From JAGNLV01 sp964612145 (lineage in GTDB: Bacteria > Zixibacteria > MSB-5A5 > GN15 > FEB-12), in the NCBI GenBank assembly GCA_964612145.1, contig CAZTBP010000005.1:124001-188000 (forward strand): 64,000 bases of DNA, given 5' to 3'. Below, piece after piece: positions 1 to 9,824 of this stretch (positions are counted from its first letter, which is position 1; the number at the start of each line of letters is the position of its first letter). Both the position numbers and the translations under genes were made by a program. The notes beneath the pieces were generated by a model, which was not told where the DNA came from, ran no database searches, and was given only the letters and a program-made list of their open reading frames with translations.

Positions 1-186
1 CTGCTGCAACGCCGACTGGGGATAGGGTATCAACGGGCAGCTCGTCTTATCGATAAGCTGGAGCAGGCCGGAGTGGTGTCGCCGTTCGACGGCTCTAAGG
101 CGCGAGAAGTAATGGTTGATAAGTCATTCCTTGAAACGCTGTTCTCCGGCCAGGGTGTTGGGGCCGGCGAGAGCGAGTCAAACTAA
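1..186 (+). CDS. ftsK: DNA translocase FtsK, C-terminal end (partial)
   Basis: The frame open from base 1 ends in TAA at 184-186 and gives the last 61 residues of a protein. They match the FtsK/SpoIIIE gamma domain, the winged helix that reads KOPS sites: LLQRRLGIGYQRAARLIDKL, followed by a turn and PFDGSKAREV. The ATPase motor lies upstream of the window. FtsK pumps DNA through the division septum and activates chromosome dimer resolution. The next gene is LolA-like, and ftsK followed by lolA is a common bacterial pairing, which supports the call. Confidence 0.85.
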   Translation: MLQRRLGIGYQRAARLIDKLEQAGVVSPFDGSKAREVMVDKSFLETLFSGQGVGAGESESN

Positions 187-212
187 TCCTCCGAAAAAGC
201 GTATAACTGGCG

Positions 213-821
213 ATGAGAAAACTGGTTACATGGCCGTTAACGGTTCTGGGGCTGATGGCCGCGACTGCAATCGCCGCCGACAGTTTCGAAAAAGTCAAGT
301 CGCAGTTCGCCAACGCAACCTGTGTGCATATCGAGTTCATCTCCATAATCGATTCAGATATTTTCAACACGGTCGACTCGATATACGGTGTGGCCGACAT
401 TGCGCAGGACGGGCGCTTCTATGTCCGGATCGGCGCTGAGGAATACCTGTACGACAACCAGAACCTGTATACTTACTCCGTTCACACCAATCAGGTCATA
501 ATCGACCAACCGTTGAACAACCTGTTTGCCGGCAGCGAGATAGCTATGATTACCCGCATGAACGAGTACTACGACACCGAAACAATCCAGACAGACGCCA
601 GCTACCGGCTCTACAAGAAGCGAGCGGAAGATACCGGCCTGCCCGATACGGTAACCGTGCAGTTGCAGGAAGATACCGGCCAGATAGCCTGGCTTCGCTA
701 TCTCGACATAAACCGCGATCCCAATACTATCCTTATGCGCCACCAGCGCGTATCTGACGACTGCGACAGCAGCCTGTTCATTCCGTCCTTTCCCGACTCC
801 GCCGAACGTGTTAGATTGTAG
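213..821 (+). CDS. LolA-like outer-membrane lipoprotein carrier protein
   Basis: A 202-residue protein with a Sec signal peptide (MRK, a hydrophobic run, AIAA) and then a mixed alpha/beta sequence starting with a helix (SFEKVKSQF) and short beta strands, as in the LolA fold. LolA shuttles lipoproteins across the periplasm between LolCDE and the outer membrane. The evidence is the size, the signal peptide, the ISxxD-type strand pattern and the position just after ftsK. Sequence conservation in this family is low, so lolA is a likely rather than proven name. The ATG at 213 lies 26 bases past the ftsK stop, and rimO follows 9 bases after the stop, so the three are probably co-transcribed. Confidence 0.65.
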   Translation: MRKLVTWPLTVLGLMAATAIAADSFEKVKSQFANATCVHIEFISIIDSDIFNTVDSIYGVADIAQDGRFYVRIGAEEYLYDNQNLYTYSVHTNQVIIDQPLNNLFAGSEIAMITRMNEYYDTETIQTDASYRLYKKRAEDTGLPDTVTVQLQEDTGQIAWLRYLDINRDPNTILMRHQRVSDDCDSSLFIPSFPDSAERVRL

Positions 822-830
822 CCCCTGATT

Positions 831-2162
831 ATGAAATTTTATATTCACAAACTCGGCTGCCCGAAAAACGACGTCGACGCCGACTACATTGCCGCCCGAC
901 TGATCGATGCCGGCCACCAACCGGTGACACAGCCGGATCAGGCCGAGTCCATAGTTGTCAATACCTGCGGGTTTATTCTTCCGGCCAAGGAAGAGTCGAT
1001 CAACGAACTGATCCGGCTGGGTGAGTTGAAGAAAGACGGACGGCTCAAGAGCCTCTATGCCACCGGCTGCTTATCGCAGCGCTACGGCGACGACATGCTG
1101 AAGGAAATTTCGGAGCTCGACGGCGCTTTTGGGCACGGTGCATTAGAGTCTATTGCAACCGCTGTCGGGGCGGCCTCCCATGCCGACAAAGCGGTGCGGC
1201 TTGAGCCGCGCAAACTGGCGTACTTGAGTTGGAAGCATCGCTTTATATCCGACCCCTATCCCTGGACATACCTTAAAGTTTCCGACGGCTGTGATCGCGG
1301 CTGCACCTACTGTGCGATTCCCGGCATGCGTGGCCGCTTTCGCTCACGCCCACTGGACTCGATTCTCAACGAGGCTCAATTCCTGGCCGACAACGGCAAG
1401 CGGGAACTGATCCTCGTTTCTCAGGAGGCGACCTTGTGGGGATATGACATGAAGGGCCAACCGGGCGTCCTGGACCTGCTTCGCGAATTGGACAGGATCG
1501 ACGGTATCGAATGGATCCGCCTGATGTATCTCTATCCCGCCGCCTTGAAGCGAGAGCATATTGAGTATATCGCGGATGACACCAACAAGACAGTCAACTA
1601 TTTCGATCTTCCTCTTCAGCATATCAATTCCGACATCCTGACGGGCATGCGCCGCAACGTGAATCGTCCTGAGATCGAACAGGAACTCAATACCATCCGT
1701 GAAGTAAGCGATGACTCCGTTATTCGCACGACCTTCATTGTCGGTTTCCCCGGTGAGACCGAAGGACGCTATGAAGAATTGCGCACGTTCGTGGAAGACT
1801 TCGAATTCGACCGGATGGGTGTGTTTACATACTCGCCGGAGGAGGGCACGCCGGCGGAGCAATATGACAATCAGGTTGAAGAGGAAGTTAAACAGGAGCG
1901 GCTGGATGAACTGATGTCCATTCAGCGTGAAATAGCTTTTGACAAAAATCTTGCCCTGGTGGGTAAAACTCTCGACGTTATGATTGATACGGTTTCCCAA
2001 GGCGATATGTCGGTCGGACGAACTGCCGGCGACTGCCCGGAAATCGATCAGGAAGTGTATGTGAGTGGAGACAAATTCGAGGTCGGTCAAATCTGCCGAG
2101 TCCGGATTGACTCTGCCGACGGGTACGATCTTCGAGGCAACAAAGTCGGAGTTCGAAAATGA
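831..2162 (+). CDS. rimO: ribosomal protein S12 methylthiotransferase RimO
   Basis: 443 residues with the three-domain methylthiotransferase layout. The N-terminal UPF0004 domain carries C10, C46 and C80 for the auxiliary 4Fe-4S cluster. The radical SAM domain has CDRGCTYC, with cysteines 154, 158 and 161. A C-terminal TRAM domain ends the protein. KLGCPKN near the start, rather than the TxGCQxN of MiaB, and GCLSQRYGDDM favour RimO over MiaB. RimO adds a methylthio group to the conserved aspartate of ribosomal protein S12. Its stop overlaps the next start (ATGA at 2159-2162), so translation is probably coupled to the transglycosylase. Confidence 0.92.
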   Translation: MKFYIHKLGCPKNDVDADYIAARLIDAGHQPVTQPDQAESIVVNTCGFILPAKEESINELIRLGELKKDGRLKSLYATGCLSQRYGDDMLKEISELDGAFGHGALESIATAVGAASHADKAVRLEPRKLAYLSWKHRFISDPYPWTYLKVSDGCDRGCTYCAIPGMRGRFRSRPLDSILNEAQFLADNGKRELILVSQEATLWGYDMKGQPGVLDLLRELDRIDGIEWIRLMYLYPAALKREHIEYIADDTNKTVNYFDLPLQHINSDILTGMRRNVNRPEIEQELNTIREVSDDSVIRTTFIVGFPGETEGRYEELRTFVEDFEFDRMGVFTYSPEEGTPAEQYDNQVEEEVKQERLDELMSIQREIAFDKNLALVGKTLDVMIDTVSQGDMSVGRTAGDCPEIDQEVYVSGDKFEVGQICRVRIDSADGYDLRGNKVGVRK

Positions 2163-2803
2163 TTCAGTTTGAGAAGCTGGGAATCTTCCTCGCCAAACCG
2201 GTCGCTTTTATCCTGGTCGTTATTTACTTACTCCAATCCGGCCTTCTGGTCTACCTGGTGAAAGAAAAATATGACCTGGAGAAACAGCTCTCGTTCCAGC
2301 AGAGCCGCATCGATGCGCTCGAAGAAAAACTGCAGATATTCAAAGCAATCGAGGATTTCCAAATTGGTTTCAACACCGAGGAAACCATGCAGCTCACCGA
2401 AGTAATTTACAGTGAGAGTGAAAGATACGACTACGATCCGCTTTTTGTGCTGGCCATCATCCTGACAGAATCGTCGCTGAAAAAAGGCCAGACCTCCTGG
2501 TTCGGGGCCAGGGGCTTGATGCAAGTCGTCCCGTTTGTCGGCGAGGACCTGGCCAATAGATCAGGGGTTGACTGGGAAGGCGTCGAGACATTATTTGAGC
2601 CGGACAAGAACATCAAACTGGGAACACTCCACCTGTTTGAACAAATACTCGCTTTCGGCAATGTCAAGGAAGCGCTCGTAGCATACAACGTCGGCCCAAC
2701 TCGGCTCAGGGGCCTGCAGCGCGAGGACAAACCGATGCCGAAACGATACCTGAATAAGGTCGTGGCGAATTACAAAATGTTGAAGGAGGCGTACCGGGCT
2801 TGA
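2159..2803 (+). CDS. membrane-anchored lytic transglycosylase (SLT domain)
   Basis: 214 residues. A transmembrane anchor at about residues 15-33 is followed by a coiled-coil stretch (about 38-65) and a lysozyme-like SLT domain (about 75-205). The catalytic glutamate is E104 in ILTESS, and GARGLMQV and AYNVGP are the other family signatures. These enzymes cleave the MurNAc-GlcNAc bond of peptidoglycan, leaving 1,6-anhydro ends. The protein lacks a lipobox and is probably held in the inner membrane facing the periplasm. It overlaps rimO upstream and the BamD-like gene downstream by 4 bases each. Confidence 0.85.
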   Translation: MIQFEKLGIFLAKPVAFILVVIYLLQSGLLVYLVKEKYDLEKQLSFQQSRIDALEEKLQIFKAIEDFQIGFNTEETMQLTEVIYSESERYDYDPLFVLAIILTESSLKKGQTSWFGARGLMQVVPFVGEDLANRSGVDWEGVETLFEPDKNIKLGTLHLFEQILAFGNVKEALVAYNVGPTRLRGLQREDKPMPKRYLNKVVANYKMLKEAYRA

Positions 2804-3732
2804 CCAACCGCCGTTTCAAAACTCCAGTTGTCGCCGTTCTGGCTTTGACCGTGCTACTCGCTTCCTGCGGAGGACCGCCCAAAGTAGCCGACCTGGGACC
2901 CCGCGAACTATATGAGGTCGGCAAGCAGCAGTATGACAAAGAGAAGTACCGCCGCGCTGTCGACTACTTCCAGAGCATCGTCTTCAATTTCCCCGGCAAT
3001 TCGGTAGTGGACACCGCCCAGTATTATCTCGGGCTGTCTTATTTCGGGAGCGAAGAGTATGAACTGGCGGCAATCGAATTCAACCGCCTGGCGCTAAACT
3101 ATCCGTCCTCGGAGTTTTTTGAGAACGCCGTCTTCATGCGCGCCGTTTCCGTCTATGAATCTACACCAAAACACCACGGTCTCGACCAGACCGAACTCGA
3201 ACAGGCGATCATCCAGCTTGAGGACTTTCTCATAGATTTCCCGGAATCCGAACTCGTTCCGGATGCCAAGAAATACCTGAACGCCGCGCTCACGCGAATG
3301 GCTCACAAGTACTACGACGCTGGGCTGGTCTACGAACGGATCGGCGCCCCGAAAGCAGCCAGGATATACTTTCAGAAAGTCATCGACGACTACACCGACA
3401 CCGAGTACGCTGCTGACGCCACCTATCACTATGCGCTCATGGAACTCCGCCTGAAAAACTACGATGACGCTCGGCGACAGTTCGAGAATTTCGCTGCCGT
3501 CTTTGATCAGCATGAACTGGTCGATGAAGCCAGAGAGAAGGCTGCCGAGGCCGCCTTCAAGCATTGCCGCAAATCATTTGAGGAGGGTGATCTCTCTGCT
3601 GCCCGGGAGTGCCTGGTCCAGTTCAAATCAAATTATCCCGATAATGGCAAAATCGATGACGCCGATGACATTATCGAGAAGATTGACGCCGGACCGAACG
3701 AAGAGAACACGAAGGAACATGCCGGCACCTGA
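2800..3732 (+). CDS. BamD-like outer-membrane assembly lipoprotein (TPR)
   Basis: 310 residues with a lipoprotein signal peptide (LLASC, lipidated cysteine at residue 23), then five or more tetratricopeptide repeats. The repeats contain YEVGKQQYDKEKYRRAVDYF and FNFPGNSVVDTAQYYLGLSY, which are typical of BamD/YfiO. BamD works with BamA to insert beta-barrels into the outer membrane. The start is TTG at 2800, overlapping the previous stop (TTGA) with a strong GAAGGAGG ribosome site at 2782-2789. At 310 residues it is longer than E. coli BamD (about 245), the extra part being an acidic, low-complexity tail. A general TPR lipoprotein is the alternative. Confidence 0.78.
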   Translation: MTNRRFKTPVVAVLALTVLLASCGGPPKVADLGPRELYEVGKQQYDKEKYRRAVDYFQSIVFNFPGNSVVDTAQYYLGLSYFGSEEYELAAIEFNRLALNYPSSEFFENAVFMRAVSVYESTPKHHGLDQTELEQAIIQLEDFLIDFPESELVPDAKKYLNAALTRMAHKYYDAGLVYERIGAPKAARIYFQKVIDDYTDTEYAADATYHYALMELRLKNYDDARRQFENFAAVFDQHELVDEAREKAAEAAFKHCRKSFEEGDLSAARECLVQFKSNYPDNGKIDDADDIIEKIDAGPNEENTKEHAGT

Positions 3733-4327
3733 CGATGGCGGAATCTGGGGGGTTCTTGGTGGCGCGTACGATCCCTTCCACTACGGTCACCTGATGCTGG
3801 CTGAAGAAATCCGGGATGCTAAGAGACTGACCGGCGTCCTCTTTGTCCCCGCCTACAATCACCCTTTCAAGAATGACACGGCCCGTGCTACCTATACCCA
3901 GCGGGTGGCCATGACCCGTTTGGGCCTGCAAACGTCGCCAAACCTGTTGGTCAATGAAATTGAAGCCGAGGAAAACCTGCCGGGATACACAATCGACACC
4001 ATCAAAGCGCTCAAAAAGCGATTTCCCCGGTCTGTTTTTCGCTTTATCATTGGAGCAGATAATCTCGAACAAATCAAGGACTGGCACCGCCCGCAGGAGC
4101 TTTTGCAGGAAGTCAATATCCTGGCCGGAGCGCGGCCAGGATATGAGCTGAAACCGCTTAAGGGCCCACCGTCCAGTAGTATCGAACTTGTCGAGGTTAA
4201 CACGCCGGATATTTCCTCAACCCGGTTGCGACGAGAGTTGAGAGAGGGAACTCCGTGTGAGAAGTTACTCGAGTTCATCCCTCAAGCGGTGTGCGACTAT
4301 ATTCGGAAGGAAAAGCTGTACCAATGA
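3719..4327 (+). CDS. nadD: nicotinate-nucleotide adenylyltransferase NadD
   Basis: 202 residues from ATG 3719. The first motif GGAYDPFHYGH is the nucleotidyltransferase (H/T)xGH signature and SSTRLR near the C-terminus is the ISSTxIR motif. IIGADNL and W-H after it are typical of NadD. It makes deamido-NAD from nicotinate mononucleotide and ATP. The frame stays open further upstream, but that part lies inside the BamD-like gene and shows no family match, so the ATG at 3719 was chosen; it overlaps the upstream gene by 14 bases. No rsfS gene follows, unlike in many genomes; polA overlaps by 4 bases instead. Confidence 0.92.
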   Translation: MPAPDDGGIWGVLGGAYDPFHYGHLMLAEEIRDAKRLTGVLFVPAYNHPFKNDTARATYTQRVAMTRLGLQTSPNLLVNEIEAEENLPGYTIDTIKALKKRFPRSVFRFIIGADNLEQIKDWHRPQELLQEVNILAGARPGYELKPLKGPPSSSIELVEVNTPDISSTRLRRELREGTPCEKLLEFIPQAVCDYIRKEKLYQ

Positions 4328-7047
4328 GTCCGAAGAAAAAGACCCTGTTTCTTATCGATGGCTCGGCGATATTCTATCGAGCTCACTTTGCCTTTATCCG
4401 CAACCCGTTGATTAATTCCAGGGGAGAGAACACATCGGCTGTCTTTGGCTTTGTCAATTCGCTGGTTAAGATTATTAAAGACGAATCTCCGGACTATATA
4501 GCGGTTGCCTGGGATACGGCGGCCCCAACCTTCCGCCACAAGCAATACGAGGAATACAAATCCACCCGGGCCAAGATGCCGGAAGAACTGGTCGACCAGA
4601 TCCCGGCCATTCGTGAGGCCGTGGAGGCCCTAAACATCGCTCACTTCGAGTTGGAAGGATATGAAGCCGATGATGTCATCGGTACTCTCGCCAAGAAGGC
4701 CGAAGAAGAGGGGCTCGAAGTCTGGTGTGTCACCGGTGACAAGGACTTCTACCAACTGGTAAATGACAATATCAGGATCTACAGCCCCAAACCCGGCTCG
4801 GAGCAGGCCGCCAAAATGGGTAGGGAAGAGGTCAAAGAGAAATTCGGCGTGTATCCCGAACGGATTATCGACAAACTTGCCATGATGGGCGACAGCTCCG
4901 ACAACGTGCCGGGCATACCCGGTATCGGCGCCAAAACTGCCGACAAGCTGCTCGATCAGTTCGAGACCCTGGACAATGTACTTGAGCGCCACCAAGAGAT
5001 CAAAGCCAAAGGCCTTCGTACGAAAGTCTCCGAGAACATTGAACAGGCTAAGCTCTCTCGGGAACTTGTTACGATCAAGACCGACGTTCCCATTGAGTGT
5101 GATTTCCCAAACCTCAAGCTCGGCGATCCTGACTACGAAAAACTCAAAGACCTCTTTTTGCGGCTCGAGTTTTACAACCTGCTAAAGGAACTGCTGCCGG
5201 AGAGCGTGGCCGGCGGCGTGACAAACGAAGCACCCAATGCCACCAAAGCCTCCTATCATACGGTCACATCGTTGGGTGATCTGAAGACGCTGCTAAAGAA
5301 ATTCGCCGACCGTGATGAGATAGCAATTGATACCGAAACGACCTCGCTTGACCCGCTGGCTGCTGAACTGGTCGGCGTCTCACTGTCCGACCGGGCCAAC
5401 GAAGGCTATTACTTGCCACTGGCTCATACCGTCGATGACGCCGTGAATTTGCCAATGGATGAAGCCCTCAAGGAACTCAAGAAGCTCCTTGAGAACAAAA
5501 AAGTTCAGAAGATCGGCCAGAACATAAAATATGACCTGCACGTTCTCCGGCGCTACAGGATCGAGATTGAACCGGTTGGCTTTGATACCATGCTCGCATC
5601 GTACGTAGTCGACCCGTCATCACGGTCACATTCTCTCGACGCCCTTGCCCTTCAGTACTGCCAATACCAGATGCAGCCTATTTCCGAACTCATCGGCTCC
5701 GGAAAAAGACAGAAGTCGTTTGCCACTGTCCCGATCGATCTCGCTACGCACTACGCCGCTGAGGACGCCGATCTTACCTACCGCCTTCGCGGTGAACTGG
5801 CGCCGATCCTCGAACAGCATGAGATGCACAATGTGTATTACCAGATCGAACTGCCGCTTATCAAGGTGCTGGCCGATATGGAAACCGAAGGTGTGCGGGT
5901 CGATGCTGACTTCCTGGGTGAATTGTCCGGCGAAATGGAAGGTAAACTAAAAGATATCCAGACGGAAATCCATAAAATTGCCGGAATGGAGTTTAACATC
6001 AATTCTACCCAGCAGCTTTCTCACGTACTATTCGAAAAACTGAGCCTGCCGACCAAGGGTCGTACGAAGAAAAAGACCGGCTACTCGACCGACGTGCGGG
6101 TGCTTGAAGAACTCGCGGGCCTGCATGAACTACCGGCGATGATTCTTGACTACCGTCAGTTGAACAAGCTAAAGAACACCTACATCGATGCGCTCCCGAA
6201 ACTGATCCGCGACACCACCGGTCGCGTACATACATCATTCAACCAGACTATTGCCGCTACCGGCAGACTCTCCTCGACCGATCCCAATCTCCAGAACATT
6301 CCGGTCCGCACTGAAGAGGGACGACAGATCAGGAAGGCTTTCGTGGCCCGCGATAACGATCATGTCCTCCTTGTCGCCGATTACTCCCAGATAGAGTTGC
6401 GCATTCTGGCCCACATGAGTGAAGACGATACGCTGATAGATGCATTCAAAAAAGGAGAGGACATTCACGCTCGCACCGCCGCCGAAGTGTACGGAGTTGA
6501 CATTAAAGAAGTCACGCGTGAACAGCGCGGTGCAGCCAAGACGGCCAATTTTGCCGTTATCTATGGCGTCACTGCCTACGGGTTGTCACAACAGTCCGAG
6601 CTCGATGTCGGCGAGGCAAGGGACTTCATCGACGCCTATTTCGAACGCTACCCGGGTGTCCGCGATTACCTGGAAAAGACCAAAGAGTTCGCCCGGGAGC
6701 ACGGTTATGTATGCACCATGTTCAACCGTCGCCGCTATGTTCGGGAAATCAACGACACGAAGAACCAGGTGCGTCAATTTGCCGAACGGGTTGCGATCAA
6801 CAGCCCAATCCAGGGCACCGCAGCAGACATGATCAAGAAAGCGATGCTGCGCGTCCACAAGAATCTCGATGGTATGAGATCCAAGATGATCCTCCAGGTG
6901 CACGACGAACTGATTGTTGATGCACACAAAGACGAGCTCGACGACGCGCGCGAGATTGTCCAGGTTGGCATGGAAAAAGCCGTCAAGCTCAAAGTCCCGG
7001 TCGTAGTTGACATCGGGGCCGGTGATAACTGGCTCGACGCCAAGTAA
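4324..7047 (+). CDS. polA: DNA polymerase I
   Basis: 907 residues with all three domains. The 5'-3' exonuclease (about 1-300) contains CVTGDKDFYQLV and the helix-hairpin-helix IPGIGAKTA. The 3'-5' proofreading domain (about 320-500) keeps its metal residues in AIDTETTSLDP, so proofreading looks active, unlike in Bacillus or Thermus PolI. The polymerase domain has motif A VADYSQIELRILAHMSEDD, the O-helix RGAAKTANFAVIYG and motif C LQVHDELIVD. The role is Okazaki fragment maturation and repair. The start is the ATG at 4324 overlapping the nadD stop; an in-frame extension to 4291 has no match to PolI. Confidence 0.96.
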   Translation: MSPKKKTLFLIDGSAIFYRAHFAFIRNPLINSRGENTSAVFGFVNSLVKIIKDESPDYIAVAWDTAAPTFRHKQYEEYKSTRAKMPEELVDQIPAIREAVEALNIAHFELEGYEADDVIGTLAKKAEEEGLEVWCVTGDKDFYQLVNDNIRIYSPKPGSEQAAKMGREEVKEKFGVYPERIIDKLAMMGDSSDNVPGIPGIGAKTADKLLDQFETLDNVLERHQEIKAKGLRTKVSENIEQAKLSRELVTIKTDVPIECDFPNLKLGDPDYEKLKDLFLRLEFYNLLKELLPESVAGGVTNEAPNATKASYHTVTSLGDLKTLLKKFADRDEIAIDTETTSLDPLAAELVGVSLSDRANEGYYLPLAHTVDDAVNLPMDEALKELKKLLENKKVQKIGQNIKYDLHVLRRYRIEIEPVGFDTMLASYVVDPSSRSHSLDALALQYCQYQMQPISELIGSGKRQKSFATVPIDLATHYAAEDADLTYRLRGELAPILEQHEMHNVYYQIELPLIKVLADMETEGVRVDADFLGELSGEMEGKLKDIQTEIHKIAGMEFNINSTQQLSHVLFEKLSLPTKGRTKKKTGYSTDVRVLEELAGLHELPAMILDYRQLNKLKNTYIDALPKLIRDTTGRVHTSFNQTIAATGRLSSTDPNLQNIPVRTEEGRQIRKAFVARDNDHVLLVADYSQIELRILAHMSEDDTLIDAFKKGEDIHARTAAEVYGVDIKEVTREQRGAAKTANFAVIYGVTAYGLSQQSELDVGEARDFIDAYFERYPGVRDYLEKTKEFAREHGYVCTMFNRRRYVREINDTKNQVRQFAERVAINSPIQGTAADMIKKAMLRVHKNLDGMRSKMILQVHDELIVDAHKDELDDAREIVQVGMEKAVKLKVPVVVDIGAGDNWLDAK

Positions 7048-7084
7048 TTCCCGTACAACGATACTTGCCCGCAGGCAATTCCCG

Positions 7085-7708
7085 ATGTTAATTACCGGCA
7101 TGTACGTCGGGTTAACCGGACAGATTGGTGCGGGGAAGTCCACCGCAGCCGAGATACTTGAATCTTTGGGCGCCGTCGTGATTGATGCCGATCGACTGGG
7201 ACGGCTTGTGGTCGACAGGTCGGCCCCGCTTCGGCGCAAGCTGGCGAGGGCATTTGGAGCCGACGTTATCACCCCGGGCGGCACGCTGGACCGTCGAAAA
7301 GTGGCCGAGCGCGCTTTTGTCGATCCCCAGGCCCGGCGCATCCTCAATTCACTGGTCCATCCCTATCTGCTCAAAGAACTCGGCCGTGAAATGCGGCGGC
7401 TCGCGAAACACCATGACATGGTCGTTATCGATGCCGCTCTCTTGCTTGAGTGGGGGCTCGATTCAGACATGGATGCCACAATTGTAATTGAGGCATCCCA
7501 GCAGAAGCGTTTCGAACGTCTGGCCAAGCGCGGCCTTTCACCGGAGGACGCAAAGGCACGCCAAAAGACGCAGGCTTCGGCGTCAGAATTCGGATCGCGG
7601 GCGACCTTTGTTGTTGAAAATAACGACAGCATAGATCAACTAGGAAGTCGCTTGAAAGCGGTATGGGAGAAACTCACCGCTCAAAATACATCCGAGGGGA
7701 AGGAATGA
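7085..7708 (+). CDS. coaE: dephospho-CoA kinase
   Basis: 207 residues from ATG 7085, with the P-loop GQIGAGKST, DADRLGR and the DAALLLEWG segment of CoaE. It phosphorylates dephospho-CoA, the last step of coenzyme A synthesis. The frame is open back to 7007, but that segment overlaps polA and shows no family features. ATG 7100, directly before YVGLTG, is a second possible start giving a length closer to the usual 200. It follows polA, as in many bacteria, and its stop overlaps the transketolase start (ATGA at 7705-7708). Confidence 0.92.
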   Translation: MLITGMYVGLTGQIGAGKSTAAEILESLGAVVIDADRLGRLVVDRSAPLRRKLARAFGADVITPGGTLDRRKVAERAFVDPQARRILNSLVHPYLLKELGREMRRLAKHHDMVVIDAALLLEWGLDSDMDATIVIEASQQKRFERLAKRGLSPEDAKARQKTQASASEFGSRATFVVENNDSIDQLGSRLKAVWEKLTAQNTSEGKE

Positions 7709-9708
7709 AGCAGTCAACGAAAGACAACTCTCAAGAGAGCTCAATAGATGAACTGGTAGAAAAAGCCCGCTACATGCGCGGACTAAATGAAATCTCTCTC
7801 TGCTCGGCAAAGTCCGGCCACTCCGGCGGCACGCTGGGGATCATGGATATATGTTCTGCCCTCTATTTACGTGTGGCGCGCCATAATCCCGATGACCCGT
7901 TGTGGAGTGACCGTGATCGCATAATCTGGTCGGCCGGGCACAAAGCTCCGGCGCTGTATACCTCGCTGGCTGTGGCCGGTTACTTTCCCGAAGACGAATT
8001 GATGAAACTACGTATGCTGGGCTCGCGACTTCAGGGACACCCGCACCGTCTCGACCTGCCGGGTGTGGAGATCTCCTCCGGCTCGCTCGGGCAGGGGTTC
8101 TCGGTTGGCGTTGGCGTGGCTTTGGCGGCAAAACAGGACGGCAGAGACTTCCGCGTCTGGATTATCTCATCCGATGGCGAACAGCAGGAGGGCTCCATCT
8201 GGGAGGCGGCTATGGCAGCCGGCGTGTACAAGCTGGACAATATGATTCTGATCCTCGATAAGAACCGCCTCCAAATCGATGGCCCGACCAAAGAAGTACT
8301 TGATATCGAGCCGATCGATGAGAAGTACCGGGCCTTTGGTTGGGAAGTGATCGAAGTCGACGGCCACGACATGGCTGACATTGTCAAGAAGTTCGAGTGG
8401 GCGCGCAATAGCAACGATACCGGCCAACCGGTTGCGCTGGTTTGCCACACCAACAAAGGACGCGGCGTCTCGTTTATGGAGAACATCGTCGGATGGCACG
8501 GCAAGCCGCCGAACCGGGAAGAGCTGGACAAGGCGCTGGCCGAACTGGGCCTGAGTGATACGTTCGACGTTGACGCGCTCCTTGAAATCGGTCGCACACA
8601 CCAGCAGAAGGTCGAGACTGAGCTGACCGATCAGATGCCGAAGTTCTCGCGCGACTTCTGGTGGAACAGCGCCGACACGATGCAGGTCGAGATGGACCCT
8701 ACCCGCAAAGGCTTCGGGCGGGCTTTGGGCAAGCACGGCGACGACGAACGGATCATCTGCATTGGCGCCGACATCTCTGACTCGATTACAATCTCTGACT
8801 TCTACAAGGGTCATCCGGAGCGGAAGGACCGCTTTATTTCGGTCGGGGTGGCGGAGCAGAATGCAACCACGATTGCGGCCGGGCTGGCCAAGGAGGGGAA
8901 GCTCCCGGTGTTCGGCACGTACGGCGTGTTTGCTTCGGCCCGCAATCTCGACCAGCTTCGGGTGTCGGTCTGCTACGGCAACTTCAACGTCTTTGTGGCC
9001 GGAGCGCACGGCGGCATTTCGGTCGGGCCGGACGGCGCGACTCATCAGGAGCTGGAATCGCTGTTCCAGATGTGCGGTCTGCCCAATATGCATGTGGCGG
9101 TACCATGCGACGCTCTCGAAACCGAGAAGATGACCAGGCTGCTGTTGTTCGATGTGGTCGGCCCGAAGTACCTTCGGTTTGCCCGCGAGGCTACGCCGGT
9201 GATTACGAAACCGGACTCGCCGCTTCGGTTCGGCCAAGCCAACGTGTTCCGGTTCCGGCAAGAGGCGGAGCGGCTGGTCGATGGGTTCGAGATTATCCCG
9301 GCCTCTGAGTATGAGAGCGAGGGAGAGGACCTTACCATTATCTCCTGCGGGCCGGAGACAGCCGAGGCGGTGCGGGCGGCGTATATCCTGAAGACCGAGT
9401 TCGAAATCGAGACGCGGGTGATCAACATGCATACGGTCAAGCCGCTGGACAGAGCGGCGATCGTCCGGGCGGCCAGGGAGACCAGGGCGATTCTGACGGC
9501 CGAGGAACACCAGGTTGGCGGTCTTGGAAACCTCGTGGCGGCAACGCTTTGCACGGATTTGGGTTTGTTTGGTAAAGTGCCTCCGCTGGCTATGATCGGG
9601 GTGCAGGATCGGTTCGGGGAGTCGGGGAAGCCGTGGCAGCTGATTCGCAAGTTTGGTCTTGCGGCGGAGCATATTGCGGTGCGGGGGCGTGAGCTGGTGC
9701 GGGGGTGA
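7705..9708 (+). CDS. tkt: transketolase (single-chain)
   Basis: 667 residues from ATG 7705, preceded by GAGGGGAAGGA. The N-terminal half has the thiamine diphosphate region (SDGEQQEGSIWEA, LDKNRLQIDG) and GSLGQGFSVGVG; the C-terminal half has the pyrimidine-binding FISVGVAEQNATTIAAGLA and a transketolase C domain (TAEEHQVGGLGN). Sequence features resemble the split two-subunit transketolases of archaea and some bacteria fused into one chain. It moves two-carbon units in the pentose phosphate pathway. It is the last gene of the 4-base-overlap chain that begins at rimO. A long antisense ORF covers much of it and is treated as a shadow. Confidence 0.92.
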   Translation: MKQSTKDNSQESSIDELVEKARYMRGLNEISLCSAKSGHSGGTLGIMDICSALYLRVARHNPDDPLWSDRDRIIWSAGHKAPALYTSLAVAGYFPEDELMKLRMLGSRLQGHPHRLDLPGVEISSGSLGQGFSVGVGVALAAKQDGRDFRVWIISSDGEQQEGSIWEAAMAAGVYKLDNMILILDKNRLQIDGPTKEVLDIEPIDEKYRAFGWEVIEVDGHDMADIVKKFEWARNSNDTGQPVALVCHTNKGRGVSFMENIVGWHGKPPNREELDKALAELGLSDTFDVDALLEIGRTHQQKVETELTDQMPKFSRDFWWNSADTMQVEMDPTRKGFGRALGKHGDDERIICIGADISDSITISDFYKGHPERKDRFISVGVAEQNATTIAAGLAKEGKLPVFGTYGVFASARNLDQLRVSVCYGNFNVFVAGAHGGISVGPDGATHQELESLFQMCGLPNMHVAVPCDALETEKMTRLLLFDVVGPKYLRFAREATPVITKPDSPLRFGQANVFRFRQEAERLVDGFEIIPASEYESEGEDLTIISCGPETAEAVRAAYILKTEFEIETRVINMHTVKPLDRAAIVRAARETRAILTAEEHQVGGLGNLVAATLCTDLGLFGKVPPLAMIGVQDRFGESGKPWQLIRKFGLAAEHIAVRGRELVRG

Positions 9709-9740
9709 TTGGGTTTGTTTGGCTTTTTCGCCCGGCGCTG

Positions 9741-9766
9741 TCAGCCGTCGGCTCCGCTGAGGCTGA
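9741..9766. repeat. hairpin repeat, copy 1
   Basis: TCAGCC followed by a 14-base centre and GGCTGA, with a stem extended by a compensated pair. Copy 2 at 9825-9850 is nearly identical, and both are followed by C/T and a G-run. It looks like a small dispersed palindromic element rather than a terminator, since no T-run follows. Confidence 0.55.
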
Positions 9767-9824
9767 CCTGGGGGTTGCCGTTGGATCATGGGATCCCACA
9801 GCAAGTCGTGAGGTGCCTGTTTCA